Shown here one piece after another: positions 48,001 through 61,900 of a stretch of DNA of 64,000 nucleotides. Positions within the stretch are counted from its first letter, which is position 1; each line of letters begins with the position of its first letter. The DNA lies in the NCBI GenBank assembly GCA_034509425.1, contig JAVTVJ010011652.1, positions 1,193,001 through 1,257,000 on the forward strand, written 5' to 3'. The stretch comes from Eopsaltria australis. Lineage: Eukaryota > Chordata > Aves > Passeriformes > Petroicidae. Made by a program: the position numbers and the translations under genes. The notes below the pieces were generated by a model. It was given only the letters and a program-made list of their open reading frames with translations. It did no database searches and was not told where the DNA came from.

Positions 48001-51000
48001 ACTGTGACCCCAGACCACAGCTGTGGCCAAAGTGCTGGCTGGCAGGGGCTGACATGAAACATTTCTGACCCAGGTGTAAGAACTCTCTAACAAGCAGTTC
48101 ACTCCCCATCTTTCTGCTTCTAATAACTACTGAGCAACTTAAGCACAGTGTTTGTTTATTATCTTTCTAGATGTAGTTGTTAGTGTTCATGCTGTTCTTC
48201 ATCTCTGTGTGACTGATTCTAGTTTGAATGTTAAGTCTTAAACTTTTCTAGTGGAGTGAGTTCCACGATCACGCACAGAACAAAAATTATTGCATTTTAT
48301 ATATGTTTTCTACTTTTTGTTAACATGAATAATACCAAGTTCTGTCATTAGAAGTAGCAGAACAGATGTTCCCACCTTCTGCAACCACATCCTTTTAAAT
48401 TCTTTTACCATGTTACCTTTTCTTTGTCTCCTTTCTACATGAACCATCAAAATAATTTTAACTTATTTTCACACACAGCTCTTGCAGACTGCACTTAATA
48501 CAACTGTTTGCCAAGAGGTGCTGCCTTTTTTTTTCTTGTTCTCCCTGTGAAAAAAATAAAGTAATACATTCCCAGAGCTTTTTTCTCTTCAGCTATCTGC
48601 AGCCCATTCTTCTGTTTGATCTCCCTGCTGTGAGCAAGAATGAAAACATCACACCAGTAAGGATTTGCCCAGAACACAAACCTTCACTTGGCACTTGGTG
48701 TCATTGTCAATGCAAGGAAACTGGATCACAGGCCTCACCTGATGAGATGCCACAGCCTGGGCAAATGAAATAGGTTTTTTTATGTTTCAGCTGAAGCAGA
48801 AAAGCAAGGAACCAGATGTAGCAGAGAGCAAATAAAAAAGCTCAATCCACACAAAGCAGGTCCAGAGTGTTGCCAGAACCAGGCACATCTACTTGGTTGA
48901 AACCTCTTCTTACAGCTGCCACAAATGAGTGTTTTGGACACTTACAGAAACACCATCAAAGGTATGGGCATAAGCAGAGTTCAATATGACTTTGTGGAAA
49001 TGGAGCTTGACAGAGTTTGATGGCAAGGTTCACTCTACTATTTACTACACAGGTTAAGCATAAAAAGGAAGATCAAATTAGAAGCAATTTGAAATAATTT
49101 ATATGGAATCTGGGAATGCAAAAGCAGGTAAAGGTGTAAAGGATATGGATGCAAAGATAAGGGTGAAAAAGGGTTTAACAGTACTTAATTCTTTAACATT
49201 TACAAAGTGATTCAGCAGGGCTCAGTACAATTATAACAATGACTTAACCACAGATTTGAGACAGTAACATACCACCACCAACTGACAGGCACACAGGTAA
49301 AATGATGTGTACACCTATTTCTACGGGTGGAATGGTACCTACCAAAAATTCCCCTTGGGTTCAGTGAAATGCTCACACCAAATCCTTTTGCATTTCTCGA
49401 CAGGCAAGGGTTTCACTCTGAGGAATGTAGAGATGTGCCTGGGGTGTGTGGAATCAGCCTCAGCCTTGTTATCAGAGGCAGTTCTTTGAGTATCACAAGC
49501 TCAAGGGCTTGGGAGCTCTGAGAGGTGCCCCAGGCAGAGGGAGGTGCTGGTGCAGCTGCTGCAGTCCAGGAGAGCTCGAAAGGTCTCACTTAGGACCATC
49601 ATTTATAGGGCCACAAGATGATTGATTTTGGCCATCAGTAAGTTTTCCTCCTGACCATAACCCAAGTCAGTAACTACTGGGCTTTTTTTGTAGTTTCCCA
49701 GAGTGCTGTAATAATGGCACTCCCATTGTCCCACCATTTCACCCAGGCTACAATTCACAATGGTGCCACTCCACTCAGGCCACAGTTCAGGTAAGTGGCT
49801 TATGAAGGTTACAAAGGAGAATTGCTTATCCTTTGTTTCCCACTTTGTTTGGGAAACTGATGTTTCTAGTACTTTTCACCTCTACCATGCACGAGCTCTT
49901 GATATAACCAGGGAGTGTCTTATGGCAAGACTGGTGAGGTCAAGGGACTCTTCACCACTCAGCTGGTTCCATCAAGGCTTATCAGGAGCTTCTGAGGTCA
50001 CAGAGCAGGCCCAAGGACGAGGAGGATGGCAGATGCACCACCACTACAATCCAGAAGCACATCACTGAAAGTGCATGAGAAACAGTCTGTGTATGATGGA
50101 AAACCAAAGGGAAACTGTTTTTTCCAATTTTGCCCCAAAAATAAAAGAAGATGAATGCTAACATGCATTTGAATTTTTCCTCAGGTTGGTATCATTTACA
50201 TATGAAAAGATTTTCTATTAGTCCAGCTGCACAGGGATCAATCCAGCAAAAAATTTGCAAGGGAAACCTCATGGAGTTCTTGTTCTTCTAAATTCCCTTC
50301 CACATTTTAAATTTTTATTTATTTTTCCACATTCCTTATTTTAGTGGACAAAAAGTAGAAAGAAACTCAAGCTGGCAAGTATCGAGTTGGCAAGTCACGA
50401 GCTGCGGCTCCAGGGATTGAGATTGGATATTGGGAAGAAAGCCAGCCAGGACACAAAAGAGAAAAAATGGTCACTGAGGCCACACCTGGCTAGAAAACTG
50501 TTGTTAGAGAGAGAAGCAAGTGAAGGGCAACCCGGTGTGTGTACAGAAGCATGGAAGGATGTCCTCATGGCTTAGCCCCTAGACTGAAATTACGAAGACA
50601 AATTTTTATTTTAGCCAGAATTTATGTCTGATTCTAAGAACATTGCTGGTCATTGGTCAGTGAGTTTCTATCTGCTCCTCCTCTGAAATGGGAATGCTCA
50701 TGCTCACCTAAACTTATTCAGAAGGAAGTCTGAGTGTATACTTGTACTTAAATGAAGTTGGGGCAAAATTGTGATCAAAAATTTAAGAGCCACCATAGTT
50801 GACTCCAATTCAATGTTTGCAGTTATTGCCTCTTGTTAGCCCTGATCTTCCTTCCTTTCTTTATTTTCTTGCCTGGTCTCTGATTTAAACCTCTAAAGTG
50901 TGTCTACCACTAGATGCTCATAATCTCCTTGAGGCCTCTAAACAATTTCATAAACCAAATCCTAAATGGAAATTAGAAACAGGCAGGAGAATGGAGAGTC

Positions 51001-52650
51001 TGCTGCCATAAAGAGCTAAGGAGGAATAAATAGGCAATCCAAGGCATCCTGAGTGCATGCTCCAAGATAATCTCTGTATTTCTCTGGACACAGCATTGTG
51101 AACATCCTCAAGATCAGCTGATTACTGAGGTAAATTAGCAAATAAGAGCCCATTACATCAGGTGTTGAGGATGACTTTAATTGTGCTCAGGCTCCAAATA
51201 GGAAACTTTATACCATGTCACAGCTGTTAAAACAACAGAGGCTTATGGAAACAGTCTTGGATTACTGGCCCCATGGAGTGAAACATTTTTAATGGAGGGG
51301 ATCATGCTTATTATTTCTTAGTGCATTGTGTTTTCTTAGATGTTTTTACTGTCATTATTATTATTTACTAAGTTGATATATGCACGTGCTTAACCATGTT
51401 TGCATGTGTATTTAATACCTTCATCCATTGATGTAATTTGAATGTGGTCATAGGGAAAATAACATGAGATACATAAATTGGTTGCCCTTTGTTAAGATTA
51501 AGATCCTAAGAAACTTGGTGAGTTTGATTCTCACCCACTTGCTAAGAGCTCTTCTGCGTTTACCTGATGAAATCAGATCCTCTGCCATGTAGAGTTTAAA
51601 TGGGATTTTGTGAGATCACCATAGAGTTCCTGCCTTCAGTCTTGGTATGGGCCATTTGTGCTCAAAATAAATTTTCTCTTTTATCAGAAGAGTCAAGTGG
51701 AATTGATTTAAACTTTTATGCATGGAATTTGTTCATTGCAAAGGGAAAGCACTAGACTTGTAAGCTGCATTTCCAATTCACTTGTTAGTCTGTACTTCAT
51801 TACAAATTTGAGCTCCTGAAGTTTTTAAGTAGAAATGTGGCAGCCTGACTTTGTGCTCCTCCAGGAAATTCCTGGTGCTGCGTGCACAGGCTTTCACAGA
51901 AGCAAGGGCTAAGTTGTGTATATAAAAAAATGGCCATTTAATCAGGTAGTGGAAACTTTCTATGGCACATCTCAGTTTTCTTAGAAGTATGTTCAATGCT
52001 GAGAACAAATTTGTGAAAGTTATTTGAGAAGACTGGATAAATGGGGAAAAGATGAAAAATCAATGAATCTAGTATTAATTATGAAAGATAAAAAAGGAAC
52101 CAAGTAAAGAAGAAATATTTTCACTCTGATGAAAGATGTTCAAATCCAGCTGCTCAAAACGTGCCTAAAGAAATCTCTCTCTGCAAATAGGAGTTTTGAG
52201 CATGCATTTACCTTCTGTGGGGTCTGTGGGCTTGTGAGTACTCCTGTGATGGGATGGTGTTGCTGTCTCAAAACTTCTTCATGAGCCAAACCTTGCATCC
52301 ATCCACATAATTAGTATGAAACATAAGGTGTGAGCTTTATCTATATCTTTTTATCCACACCTAGGACAATTATTCTAATGTTCTAGCTAAACTTCTGCAT
52401 GTTGTTGTCTGACAAGCAGACACATGAATCAAAGTGGAAAAATACAATGCAACACTCCAGAGCACCAGCTCTGCCAAAAGAGGCCTCAAGGCACAACAAT
52501 TTCAGGCAAATGGTCTTTTTCTGCACGAGTGCCCTAAGCATCAGCGATGCTACAAAAAACAAATTAATAGGAACATCAAGACGATCCCTAGGATCCATTT
52601 ATGTGTAACTGCCCGTGTTCAGAGGAACCTGCTCCAGGCGGGCTGATGTG
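45001..52650. other. intergenic, no gene seen
   Basis: GC-rich at 45.1-45.4 kb, otherwise moderate. There is a short (CA)n near 45403-45414 and a CR1 fragment near 45.75-45.87 kb. SHTN1 is expected downstream of VAX1 by human gene order. I looked for its known N-terminal coding sequence and did not find it. Confidence 0.5.
45745..45875 (+). mobile_element. diverged CR1 internal fragment
   Basis: ATCCAGGGAAGGGCAACC, then GGTGAAGG, GAAGAGGTGACACTG and GGGGAGGGGAGG align in order with the CR1 stretch that lies a few hundred bases before its 3' end ('gtccagagaagggcaac...gaagaggaggctgaggggag'). No 3' terminus follows, so it is a truncated remnant. Confidence 0.5.
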
Positions 52651-52653
52651 GGA

Positions 52654-52975
52654 GCTCACCTTGTCTCCACAACGTGCCTGCTGAAGGCAGAGCCTTTTCT
52701 TTAGGCAGGGCTGAGAGCCGGGGCTTCCCCCGCGGGCGGCGGAGCTCGCTCAGCACCGCGGACAGCGGCGGCCCCACCGCGGGGCTCCGCGGGGCCGGGG
52801 ATGGAGAACCCGGGCGGGGCTCCGGGAATGGGCTGCGGGACCCGCAGGGAATCGCTCCCCGCCCTTGCAGAGCAGCTCTGGCACCAACATCGGCACAGGA
52901 AGGAGTCCGAATGAAAAGATCTGAACGTCTCACAAAATGCGCCTGAAATTGTAAGGCAGCTCTTGATAAAACCAA
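52654..52975 (-). promoter_or_regulatory. small CpG island with minus-strand splice donor
   Basis: About 180 bp (52690-52870) is CpG-dense in an otherwise AT-rich region. On the minus strand a consensus donor GAGACAAG|GTGAGC falls at 52660/52659, just at the island edge, as in a first exon. The open frame there (52975-52619 minus) has no recognisable domain. A non-coding transcript running towards the VAX1 3' end, or a promoter shared with SHTN1, are both possible. Confidence 0.35.
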
Positions 52976-55454
52976 AATGAGAGGTCAGGCGTGAGGTGTC
53001 ATGGCATGAATTTCTTTAATCAGGAAAGAGAATTCAGGAAAGGCAAAATTGAAAGATTTGGTTATTGCAACTCCCTTTGGATACAGGAGCAAGGTTATTT
53101 CCTTGGCATCACTTAAAAGATATTTCTAAGATCTGTAGGTGATCAGGATTCTTATTTAAAAGCATTAAATGCTCTTTCCAGAACTATGGTTGCGTGTCTG
53201 GGAAACTTCTATGAGAAAGTACAACATTACAGCAAATTCAGTGGGGGCAGAATGTGCAGGCCTTGGCTGGTAATTAGAGAGCTCCAGTTCTACCACTTTG
53301 TTCATTTGCTTTCCCTTTCCATTCTGCTCCCACTCTTATTTAGTTTATGCTGTAAGATTTGCAGGTAGAAATTCTCCCCTGCTGTGCATTTGCATAATTA
53401 GACCAGTCAATAAGCACTTCTTTCATATGAATAACAATAATAAACAGCTTTTCAATCCTTAAGAATATAGTAAACAGTGGAAAGTCTACAGCTACAAGTT
53501 CAAACCCCTTAAAGAACTGTAATGCTAGTTTATATTAAATTCAAGATAAATGATAATTTTCTACCTGATCATTTGTTCTCACAGTTTAGAGGGCAGATAC
53601 ACTCCTCTCTAGATGCATGTGGGTACATTAGCATGACAAAATACTCCTGCTAATAACTGTGGGGCTATTTATTGAAAAAAAAATGTCCAGAGTTCACCTG
53701 TCTGACAGCTTCCAAGAAGTTTAATATCTGGCTACATGTAAAAATGTGTTTTGTTCTGCTAAGAACAACCTTGAAATAGCCTGTAAACAGTAATTTATGT
53801 GGATATGCAGATAACACAAATAAATTCAGTGGCAGAGAAGATTTTGCAATGCTCACTTGTGCAGGCCAAAGCAGTATCCCAACAGCAGAGCAAATCCAGG
53901 AACCAAACTTTGGTGTAAGGCTGAATCTTTTTTCCCTTGTTACTCTGAATTTTATTGCATAAGACTTAAAAGAAGAGATTCATCTAAACATCCAGATCAG
54001 GGTTTTTCGATATTTTCATAAAGAGCTATCAGGTGTTTCATTGCAAGTTCTTGACGTGTAAAAATCAAGGGGTGACAAGTACCAGAAAAAGAAGAAAAAC
54101 CAATTCAACTTATGTAAAATAAATATGTCTGCTTCAGAATAACAGGACAAGGGACTTCTGTACTTTGAAGGTGTGCTTGGGTAGGTGGCAGTATTGTGGG
54201 GATTACCCAAGTGTGTATGGGTTAATACTGAGTCTATTAACTCTTGGTAGTCTGGGATTGGAGACAAACCAAAAACACATCTTGCAACAATGCTAGTAGG
54301 CAACATTTTCATTTTTGATTAATTCAACAGTTAATCTCCTGGTGAACTCCTGCAGTAAGTTTCTAGAATTGCTGAGTTTTGCACCACAAAACAGCGCAGG
54401 GCTTGAATTCAGCTCTTTCCACAGCTAGAACTGTGTACAATTACTAATTAATGCAACGCTACTTGGCCTATGTTGTTAGGTAAGAAATATTCAGCTTCAT
54501 GTACAGAGTGCTTTGAGAGAGGGAAAGAGGGAATAGCACAGGCAGCACCACATTTTCATGAGTTATCTTGCAAACAAGAATGCTGAAAGAAGCCAACAGT
54601 AATATTACCTCAAATTATAGGGAAAGAAGAGAAGGCCTTAACTGGAAGGAAATAACTTACCAGGCTTATATGATCAGCTGTTTTTTTATGGGGAGAGATT
54701 AATTTTAAAAAGAGAAGTTTGAAAATCTCTCAGTGGAGAACTTCCACCCGGTATCACAGAGATGCATTGGAGAAGGCTGGAGAAAAAGCAAAGGATTTTG
54801 AAGCCTTCAAGTACAAGATAACATTTAGTCAGTACTTAATAGTGGAGCATGATCCCACAGCCCTATTTACCACAAATTCTTGCTGACTGTATTTGGCAGC
54901 AAAAGGCCTTTGGGGTCAGGGTGCTCACTTTACAGTTTTGCCCTTGGAGTCTCAGAAGTAAGGAAGCATTTCAAACCTTGAGCTTCAGAAAGAATTTAAG
55001 AAATGCACAAGAGAGCCAACTTTTAAATGAACTGGAAAGATTTTATGAGGACAGAAGATCAACAAGTGACAAGGACTCCAACTGTGAAAGAAAATGTGAG
55101 AAACAAGCACCTCTTTCTAGTGTGAAATTGGTCTAATTCTTGGGGTCTTTAGAGTGGCAGTATCAAACAACTGGCCAATATCGTGTACACTTTCTGCCAT
55201 CCACATGGCATCAACTCCATTACCACACTCTGTGAAGCAGTCCAGTTTGCCACAGGTTTGTTTAACCCTTCATCTCAAAGTGGAGATGGAGATTTTTTCC
55301 CCCCTCACCCAGAGCTGGATGTGTCTTTCTTAATGCACCTGGAAGCCAGTCTTAGCATGCACCTCAGTGCTGCACACAAGCAACTGCACAAAAACCTCAT
55401 CCAGCAAGGAGATGAATGAAGTGGGGCTGCAGGTGCACCTGATCTCAAAGGGGA
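52976..55454. other. intergenic, no gene seen
   Basis: AT-rich unique sequence. The only item noted is an octamer plus homeodomain motif near 53388. Short open frames at 54016-54312 (minus) and 54849-55136 (plus) carry no recognisable domains. Confidence 0.5.
53388..53400 (+). promoter_or_regulatory. octamer (POU) motif next to a homeodomain core
   Basis: ATTTGCAT is directly followed by AATTA, a perfect octamer with an overlapping TAATTA. It lies in AT-rich unique sequence 10 kb downstream of VAX1. This is motif evidence only. Confidence 0.25.
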
Positions 55455-55730
55455 TTTAAAAAAGAGGTGAGGACAGACTTTTTATAGTGCTGGCAGAGAT
55501 ACAGCAAGGGGTAATTATTTTAAACACACTGAATAAATTTTTTACAATGAGGGTGGTCAAAGAATGGCACAGGTTGCCCACAGAGATGGAGGATGCCCTG
55601 CCCCTGGAAACGTTCAAGGCTTTGAGTGAGGCTTTGAGCAATCTGGTCTAATAGAAAGCATTGGGGTTGGACTAGATGGCTTTTAAAGAGCCCTTCCAAC
55701 CCAAAGCAGTCTGTGATTCTATGATTGCTG
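55455..55730 (+). mobile_element. CR1 LINE 3' end, copy 3
   Basis: In plus orientation: AGCAAGGGGTAATTATTTTA, TTTACAATGAGGGTGGTC, GGCACAGGTTGCCCACAGAG, TGGAGGATGCCCTGCCCC, CATTGGGGTTGGACTAGATG, CCCTTCCAACCCAAAGCAG and the end TGATTCTATGATTG. It is 5'-truncated and non-coding. Confidence 0.92.
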
Positions 55731-57530
55731 GGTGCATTGGCGGGCAGGTAACCACAGCTATGTCTTGAAAGAGACACCTACCTCAACAAAGCTCTGAGCA
55801 AGCTGCTAAGCTGCTGATCACCAATATGGGGCTCACAGAAGGGGTGAAGGCTGGCACACTTTGGATATTTAGACATGAGATATATTTGCTGGGTTTCATT
55901 TAGAACATCTGACAATGCATTTTTATAATTCTGGGGGGTTTCTAGGTGTGATTAATGAAACAAATTAGAATTTTGTCAACCCCAGACATGAATGATGCTT
56001 CACAGATGTGTCATGCTTTCCACCCTGCCCTGCTTTGCACCATCACCTGAAGGAATAGGTGTCACTGGGTTTGCTTGCTGGATCTGCCAATGCTCCCAGT
56101 CTGTGCTTGTGCTGTTAAGAATTCAAAAAATCTGCTACTGCAAGAGACCTTGATAGCAAAAAATGCAGTCTGTAAAATAACTCCTTGCCCCCGAGAAGAA
56201 GCTCCTTCCAGTCCAGCTGCCTTTACTGCTGTATTGACAGCATGCAACAGCAGCTCTCTGAGGTGTGTGGGAGTGATTGTGTCTCTCTCTGGTGGGCAAG
56301 GCAGGTAACACTGCTCCTCAGTGAACAGACACAGATTTGTTAAACCACTGCTCTGATGCCCTTGCCAACACCCAATTCCTATCACATCCCGGCTCACAAA
56401 GCAATATTGATCATCTTTCTAAAGGGTGGAATTTCCACAGTGATCTTGTTGAAGGAAGGAGGAACATTCTTTCGAGAAGAGGTGTTTCAAGGAAAATAAC
56501 CCTCCAAGGAGCATTCATTTTCAAATCAGTAACACACAAGTATAGCTAACTCACAAAACAGCAGCCAGTTATATATGCAGATTTCAATGAGGCTTTTAGG
56601 AGAAACAATGGGGCTGGCTTTAAGGGTGGTTGGCCTGTTGAAGTGCATTTCTCTGAATAGATACAATGCTGTAGTGCTGAATGGATTCAATAGTGCTGTC
56701 TCAAACATGGCCAGGAGTGTCTGGAAGTGGGTGGAGGTAGAAAGAGCTAGTGGGACTCTTCATATGGCTGACTCAGGCTGCCTCCTCCAATCCTTTCTTT
56801 GCCCTGGCAGGGGCCACCGTTTCCTTCCCCTCTCCCTCTGTGACAAGTGTCCTTCTCTGCATGAACATTCCCCATCTGGAAATAATAGAACGAAATTTTT
56901 AAAAATGTGGGCTTAAAAAATTCAGGTACAACTTTGTCTGAACGAGATGTCTGGGTTGCAGAAGACCCTCCTAAGGGAAGTGAGTAATATCTTGGCACCT
57001 TGGCTGTTTGAGACTGGAAAGGAAAAATACATACAGGGATAGAATATAATGTAGGAATCAATCCTGCCTTGGCCTCTGTAAGGAAAACAAGTGACCTTAA
57101 TGATCTATTCTCTCTCTAGAGCACTCACAGAGAAAGCCGTGCTCGCTCCAATTCAGCTCTGTGCCCAGCACATAACACAATGGACCTCACTCCTCGGGAA
57201 GCTCTAAGTGCCACTGAAATACAAATAAACAAGTTCTGCACAAGATGGTGAGGGCACCAGCAGCCTACAAAAAGCAGCTCTTGGGGGCCACACGAAGGCT
57301 TGGAGGGGGGTGGGTTGTGCAGCAGGACCATTTACGTAAGGAAATTCACTTTCCTTGTTGAAAGATACACTTCAATTCAAAATGCATGCCTTCTTTTTGC
57401 CATTATAAATTTCACATGCACACTCCTATATATGTCAAAATAGAAACACAATGACTGCAAGCTTATGGGTGACACCACTGAACAATGCCATAAAATGCAA
57501 GACATGAGGCAGAAATATATAAATAGCTGC

Positions 57531-57620
57531 AGGCCATGATCTGCTCTCAACTGTTTATGTGCTGCTCCATTAATACTAATAGGAGTTAAGTGTGCAGAAT
57601 GAAGTGACAGCTATCGCCCC
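57531..57620. mobile_element. degenerate palindromic repeat
   Basis: The centre CTCCATTAATACTAATAGGAG (57565-57585) is an imperfect inverted repeat. The outer arms (ATGATCTGCTCTCAACTG versus the complement of GAAGTGACAGCTATCG) pair weakly. It probably belongs to the same class as the elements at 27.4 and 61.9 kb. Confidence 0.4.
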
Positions 57621-60600
57621 TCAGCTCTGCCAACAGTTCTTAAGGTCCAGCCAGCACTTCTTGGTGCTACACTGCCAGTGGACTCCAGGGAACAGCACAG
57701 TCCATCTGCTCTAAAACCACCTAGGGTGTTTTTAAGATTCCTTTCTCCATTCTCACTGTGAGCTGTTGTAACACGAAAGCAACCACAATAAGAATAGCAC
57801 AATCTTGGTGTGTTTGTACCTTTTTCAGGAGAGTGATACTTTGACAGAGCTTTGAAACTGAAAATGGTGCTGAAAAGTGGATCTGAAAAATGTCCTTGAA
57901 ATTTTTCAGCTGAGAAAGCCACAGACAATCCATGGCATATGACTACCATGGTAGTATTATGTCCCAGCCATCACATTGTTTTGAGGTTTTCTGGGGGGAA
58001 TGGTAATAGGTTATTTTCTTTTTGCTGACGTTGTCCATTACCTCTCTGGGTTCTGAGAAGGAAATTTCAAACAGGAACAGCCTTGGGATAGTCTGCTCTC
58101 CAGGCAGTAACAGAAATGACAATGATCTAGTGAACTAGATAGCTCTTAGGATGTGTCACTCTCTCCTAACCAAATTTTTAAAAGCCAGGCAGCTAAAATA
58201 CTCCCAGTGGCACAGAGATGATGTTCAGCTAACCTCCTCTTCTAGCTACTTCTCTGATTCCAGCCCACATTTTCCAAACGATTTTCCAATGTCTGTTGAA
58301 ATAAATTTTTAAATACAGCTCACCGAAACTTCACTCCAGCCTCCACTGATGGCAGCAAAAAGTTTCTCTCAACTTCAGATACATGGAATGAGGCCAACTG
58401 CAAGAATTTACCACCATATGAACTGCTTGAAGCTTTTATTCCTCCTAAGCTTGAAAGACAGAAGTGCACGTTCACACATGCAGAAAAAAGCATCCTCTGT
58501 CTGATCTACCTTAGAACAGATCACATTTGGATATTTTGCACACTGGGGTATCCTTGCTCTGTTGCAATTAGCAATGCAAGCTCAGAGATGAAGTGTGGGG
58601 TGGAGGTTGCCCTGCTGCTCCCTTTGTTGGTGGTGTGCTTTGCTAGCCCCAGCTCAGCCCCACACCAGCACAGTCCTTGCAACCTTAGAGAGCCTAGATT
58701 TTTATGCAAAAGCAAACAGAAACACTCATGGGCTTGGGACACTGTGCAGACACCACCCCTTGAAGGGCTCACAGCAACCTCAAAGGAGAGAGATGCTGAG
58801 ACAAGGCATTTACTGCAAAATGAAAACTAAAGTCAGACCTGAAAGGTGGATTTGCTTCTAATCCACAATTTAAAGGGAGTGATTTCTCCCTCTTGCCCCT
58901 ACTGTGCTGCCCACTGTGCAGGCTGGGTACTTAGGCTTGGCTCTAGAAGCAGAACTTGAAGCTTACTGTGCCTTTTGAAAGAAAATATCTGAGGGCCTCT
59001 TATATATCTTTATTAATAGGTTTTGACTAATCCTCTATTCATTGATGTCCATTATAAGATTATACAGCTAAAATTAAGTTAGTGCATACAGTATGTCTAC
59101 AATGAATTCGATAATTGTGTGTTTCCAAAGAAAAAGAATTGTTCAATAATTATGGCTGAGATCAGCTACTGGCATCACAGTCTTTGTTGACTGAGAAATA
59201 TTGCTAAAGTGTGGCAGCTTTCCTTTGCCTGTACAAGTTAAACCCCTAAACTGAGGTGGTTGTGCTCTCTTGGAAGAAAGATTAAGAAGTGAGGAGCATG
59301 CACAGGGTGCAAACATGCATTTTGAGGAGGAATCAAAAGCCCCAAACTGGTACGAGTGCTAAGTATGGTGGCAGGAGCTATTCTCAGAGAGGAGATGTAT
59401 TAGCAGTTCCATTCAAGGTTTATTTCTATCAATAGAATTTGATAGATGGCAGAAGGTCAGGAAGGCCAAGTGGTCCAAGGCACTGCTGCTTTTTTATGAG
59501 GAAGTGCATTTAGATGATGCTGAGTTAGTTAATTTAATTTATTTTGTATCCAGGGCCTATTATCAGGCTTGACTGATACAGAAGTCTTCCATGCTTAAGT
59601 CATGAGAAGATGAAAATAGCATGCCTAGTGAATTCTTCCTGCCTGACCATTACAAAGGTAGATAAAATCTGGTTACAACTGCTCATATGAGGAACTTCCA
59701 GGAAAGGCAAAATTTCAGCATAAAAATAGGCTGCTAAGTACAAAGGAGAAGTTCATTTTACCAAGAAAAGTCAGTGCATTATACTTCAGCTAGTTTGTAC
59801 TGTCCTGAGCAGGTAAATTTTAAGAGCTTTACAATACATCTGTTTATAACTAAAATAGCTTTTTGGTTATAAAATCTCTCCCCTGTATACACAAGTTTTC
59901 CAAAGTTATTCCCTGGTCCTGACTGGCTGGTCCTGCTCTGCTCACATTTGCTGCTTATCAAAACACAGGGCCACATCTGCAGCCCCTACTCAAGCAAAAC
60001 TCATGTTGATTCATCCACACCTCATAGAAATAAGGTCTGCAGAACCTGGCCTTCCCCCACAGCCAGAGTAATATGTCTCATTAAAAGGGGAATCACCAAA
60101 GGAGCTGCTCCAAAGAAGCCAACAATGAGAACTTCCATCCCTCTGTGTTTATAGGGACTGAAACACTGCACTCTTCAAAATCAGGGACATAATTGACTTT
60201 GACGTACAGAACCAGAAATTTCACATTTTAAATAGATTCGATATGATCTCTGCAGATGCCTAGAAGAGCTGCAAGACCATCACAAATGATTTCTGTCTCT
60301 GAATATGATATATTGAGCTGACTCATGTCACTCACATTAGCTGTGTTTCTTCACAAATTCAATCTTTCCATTATATGTCCCTGGTATATGTATCAGACCT
60401 GATAAGGTCTGGATTTTATTTTCTGTTCTTCCTTTTATCTTTGCATTTAGTAATAGACAATGATAACTGCCAGAGCAAAGGGTGACTTTGAGGCAGTGCT
60501 TCCAGACTTTAAATGGGGGCTCTGATTAGACATCATCTCCATTTTTCTCAGTTACATTCTGCCACATAATATTTTGCTTTCACTCTAGATTTTTTGGTTT

Positions 60601-60922
60601 GACATGCAGGGGATGCAGAGCACTACAATCTGTCTAAAGAGCCCCTTACAGAGAGAAATTTCCCTTGGAAAAGTAGGAAAGGGCATTCCCTCCCAAGCCC
60701 ATACAGCCTCTGAGCAGTCAGTGAGCCTCCTATAAACCATGGAAGAGCAGACAAGGAAAGAGAGGAGGGGATCAGACCAAGACCAGGCAGCCCATTGGTA
60801 GGGCTCCTGCTCTACATGGCATGGATGATATTTCCCTTTCACTCCATTCCTTGGTGAGGCTGATACCTGCCTCATCCAAAGATCAATGCTTTTCTGTGGA
60901 TGAATTTTACACTTTCTGAATT

Positions 60923-60978
60923 AAAAAAAACCCAACAAAACAAAACAAAAACAAACAAACAAACAAACAAACAAAAAA
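60923..60978 (+). repeat. (CAAA)n simple repeat
   Basis: An A/C-rich tract including six regular CAAA units, about 55 bp. Confidence 0.9.
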
Positions 60979-61900
60979 CCAACAAGAAAACCTCCCAGAA
61001 CAGCAAATTATGTAAGATTTAACTAAGAACTAATCATTTGGTACTTTGAGGCCTGTATTTTAGGAATATAGGAATGGGACATTGTGTTCAATAACAAAAC
61101 AGCCTAGACTCAACATTTATCCCCTGTCACCGTGCTGGTGCTGGCAGTGACTCGAGACAGCCTGCCAAGGTAAGCCTGCACAATTACTGGAGCTTAATTT
61201 TATAGCCATAAAGTGTCAGATGGTGATTTGTGGTTCCAGAATTGCTCTAAATATTCTTTATTCTTGTCCTACCACTCCAAAATCTGGAGCAATTCAAAGC
61301 CTTGTGGGTAGCTGGGGCTCTGAGTTTTCTTCCTTATGATTGCACTACCTCAATGAGATGTTGTTGCACTGTGTTTTCAGTAATGGTGAACACTAAATCC
61401 CTTGCTACATGCAGTATCTGGAGTGACATTCATGCAACAGCCATTCTGAACAGCAGATCAACTTGAAAAAAAAAAAAAAGGCAAATTCTTTCTTTCCTAT
61501 ATCCATGAAAAGAAAGAGAGAAAAAGTCCTTTAATTTTATGTTACTGGCTATAAAGCGGCCCAGCCTTCATAATCACACACAGACAGAGCAGAGAGGGAT
61601 AAACACAAGTGATGTGTGTCTCTGTTTGTAGAAAAGGGGGAGTACCAGAAAAACAACTAGGAAAAAATCCATTATGAAAATATTTTACATTCTGTCAGCT
61701 TTTGCCTTTGTCAGGGAAGAAGTAAAAAGGCAGGAGAGCATGATATTAAGATGCCACTACCTAATAATTTCTTGATAATTGCCCTTCAAGAGCAAATGAC
61801 AATGAAATGAGTAAGGTAGAGCTTTCACCCACTCTATCCTGATTTAGGCAGTCTGCTTTGGTACACACTTCCTTTGAGTAAACAGTACCTATAGTTATAC

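Noticed and set aside
49760..50575. Possible old retroviral or LTR remnant
   Set aside because: I saw no paired ends, no gag/pol motif and no poly-purine tract; only a vague impression of repeat-like text.
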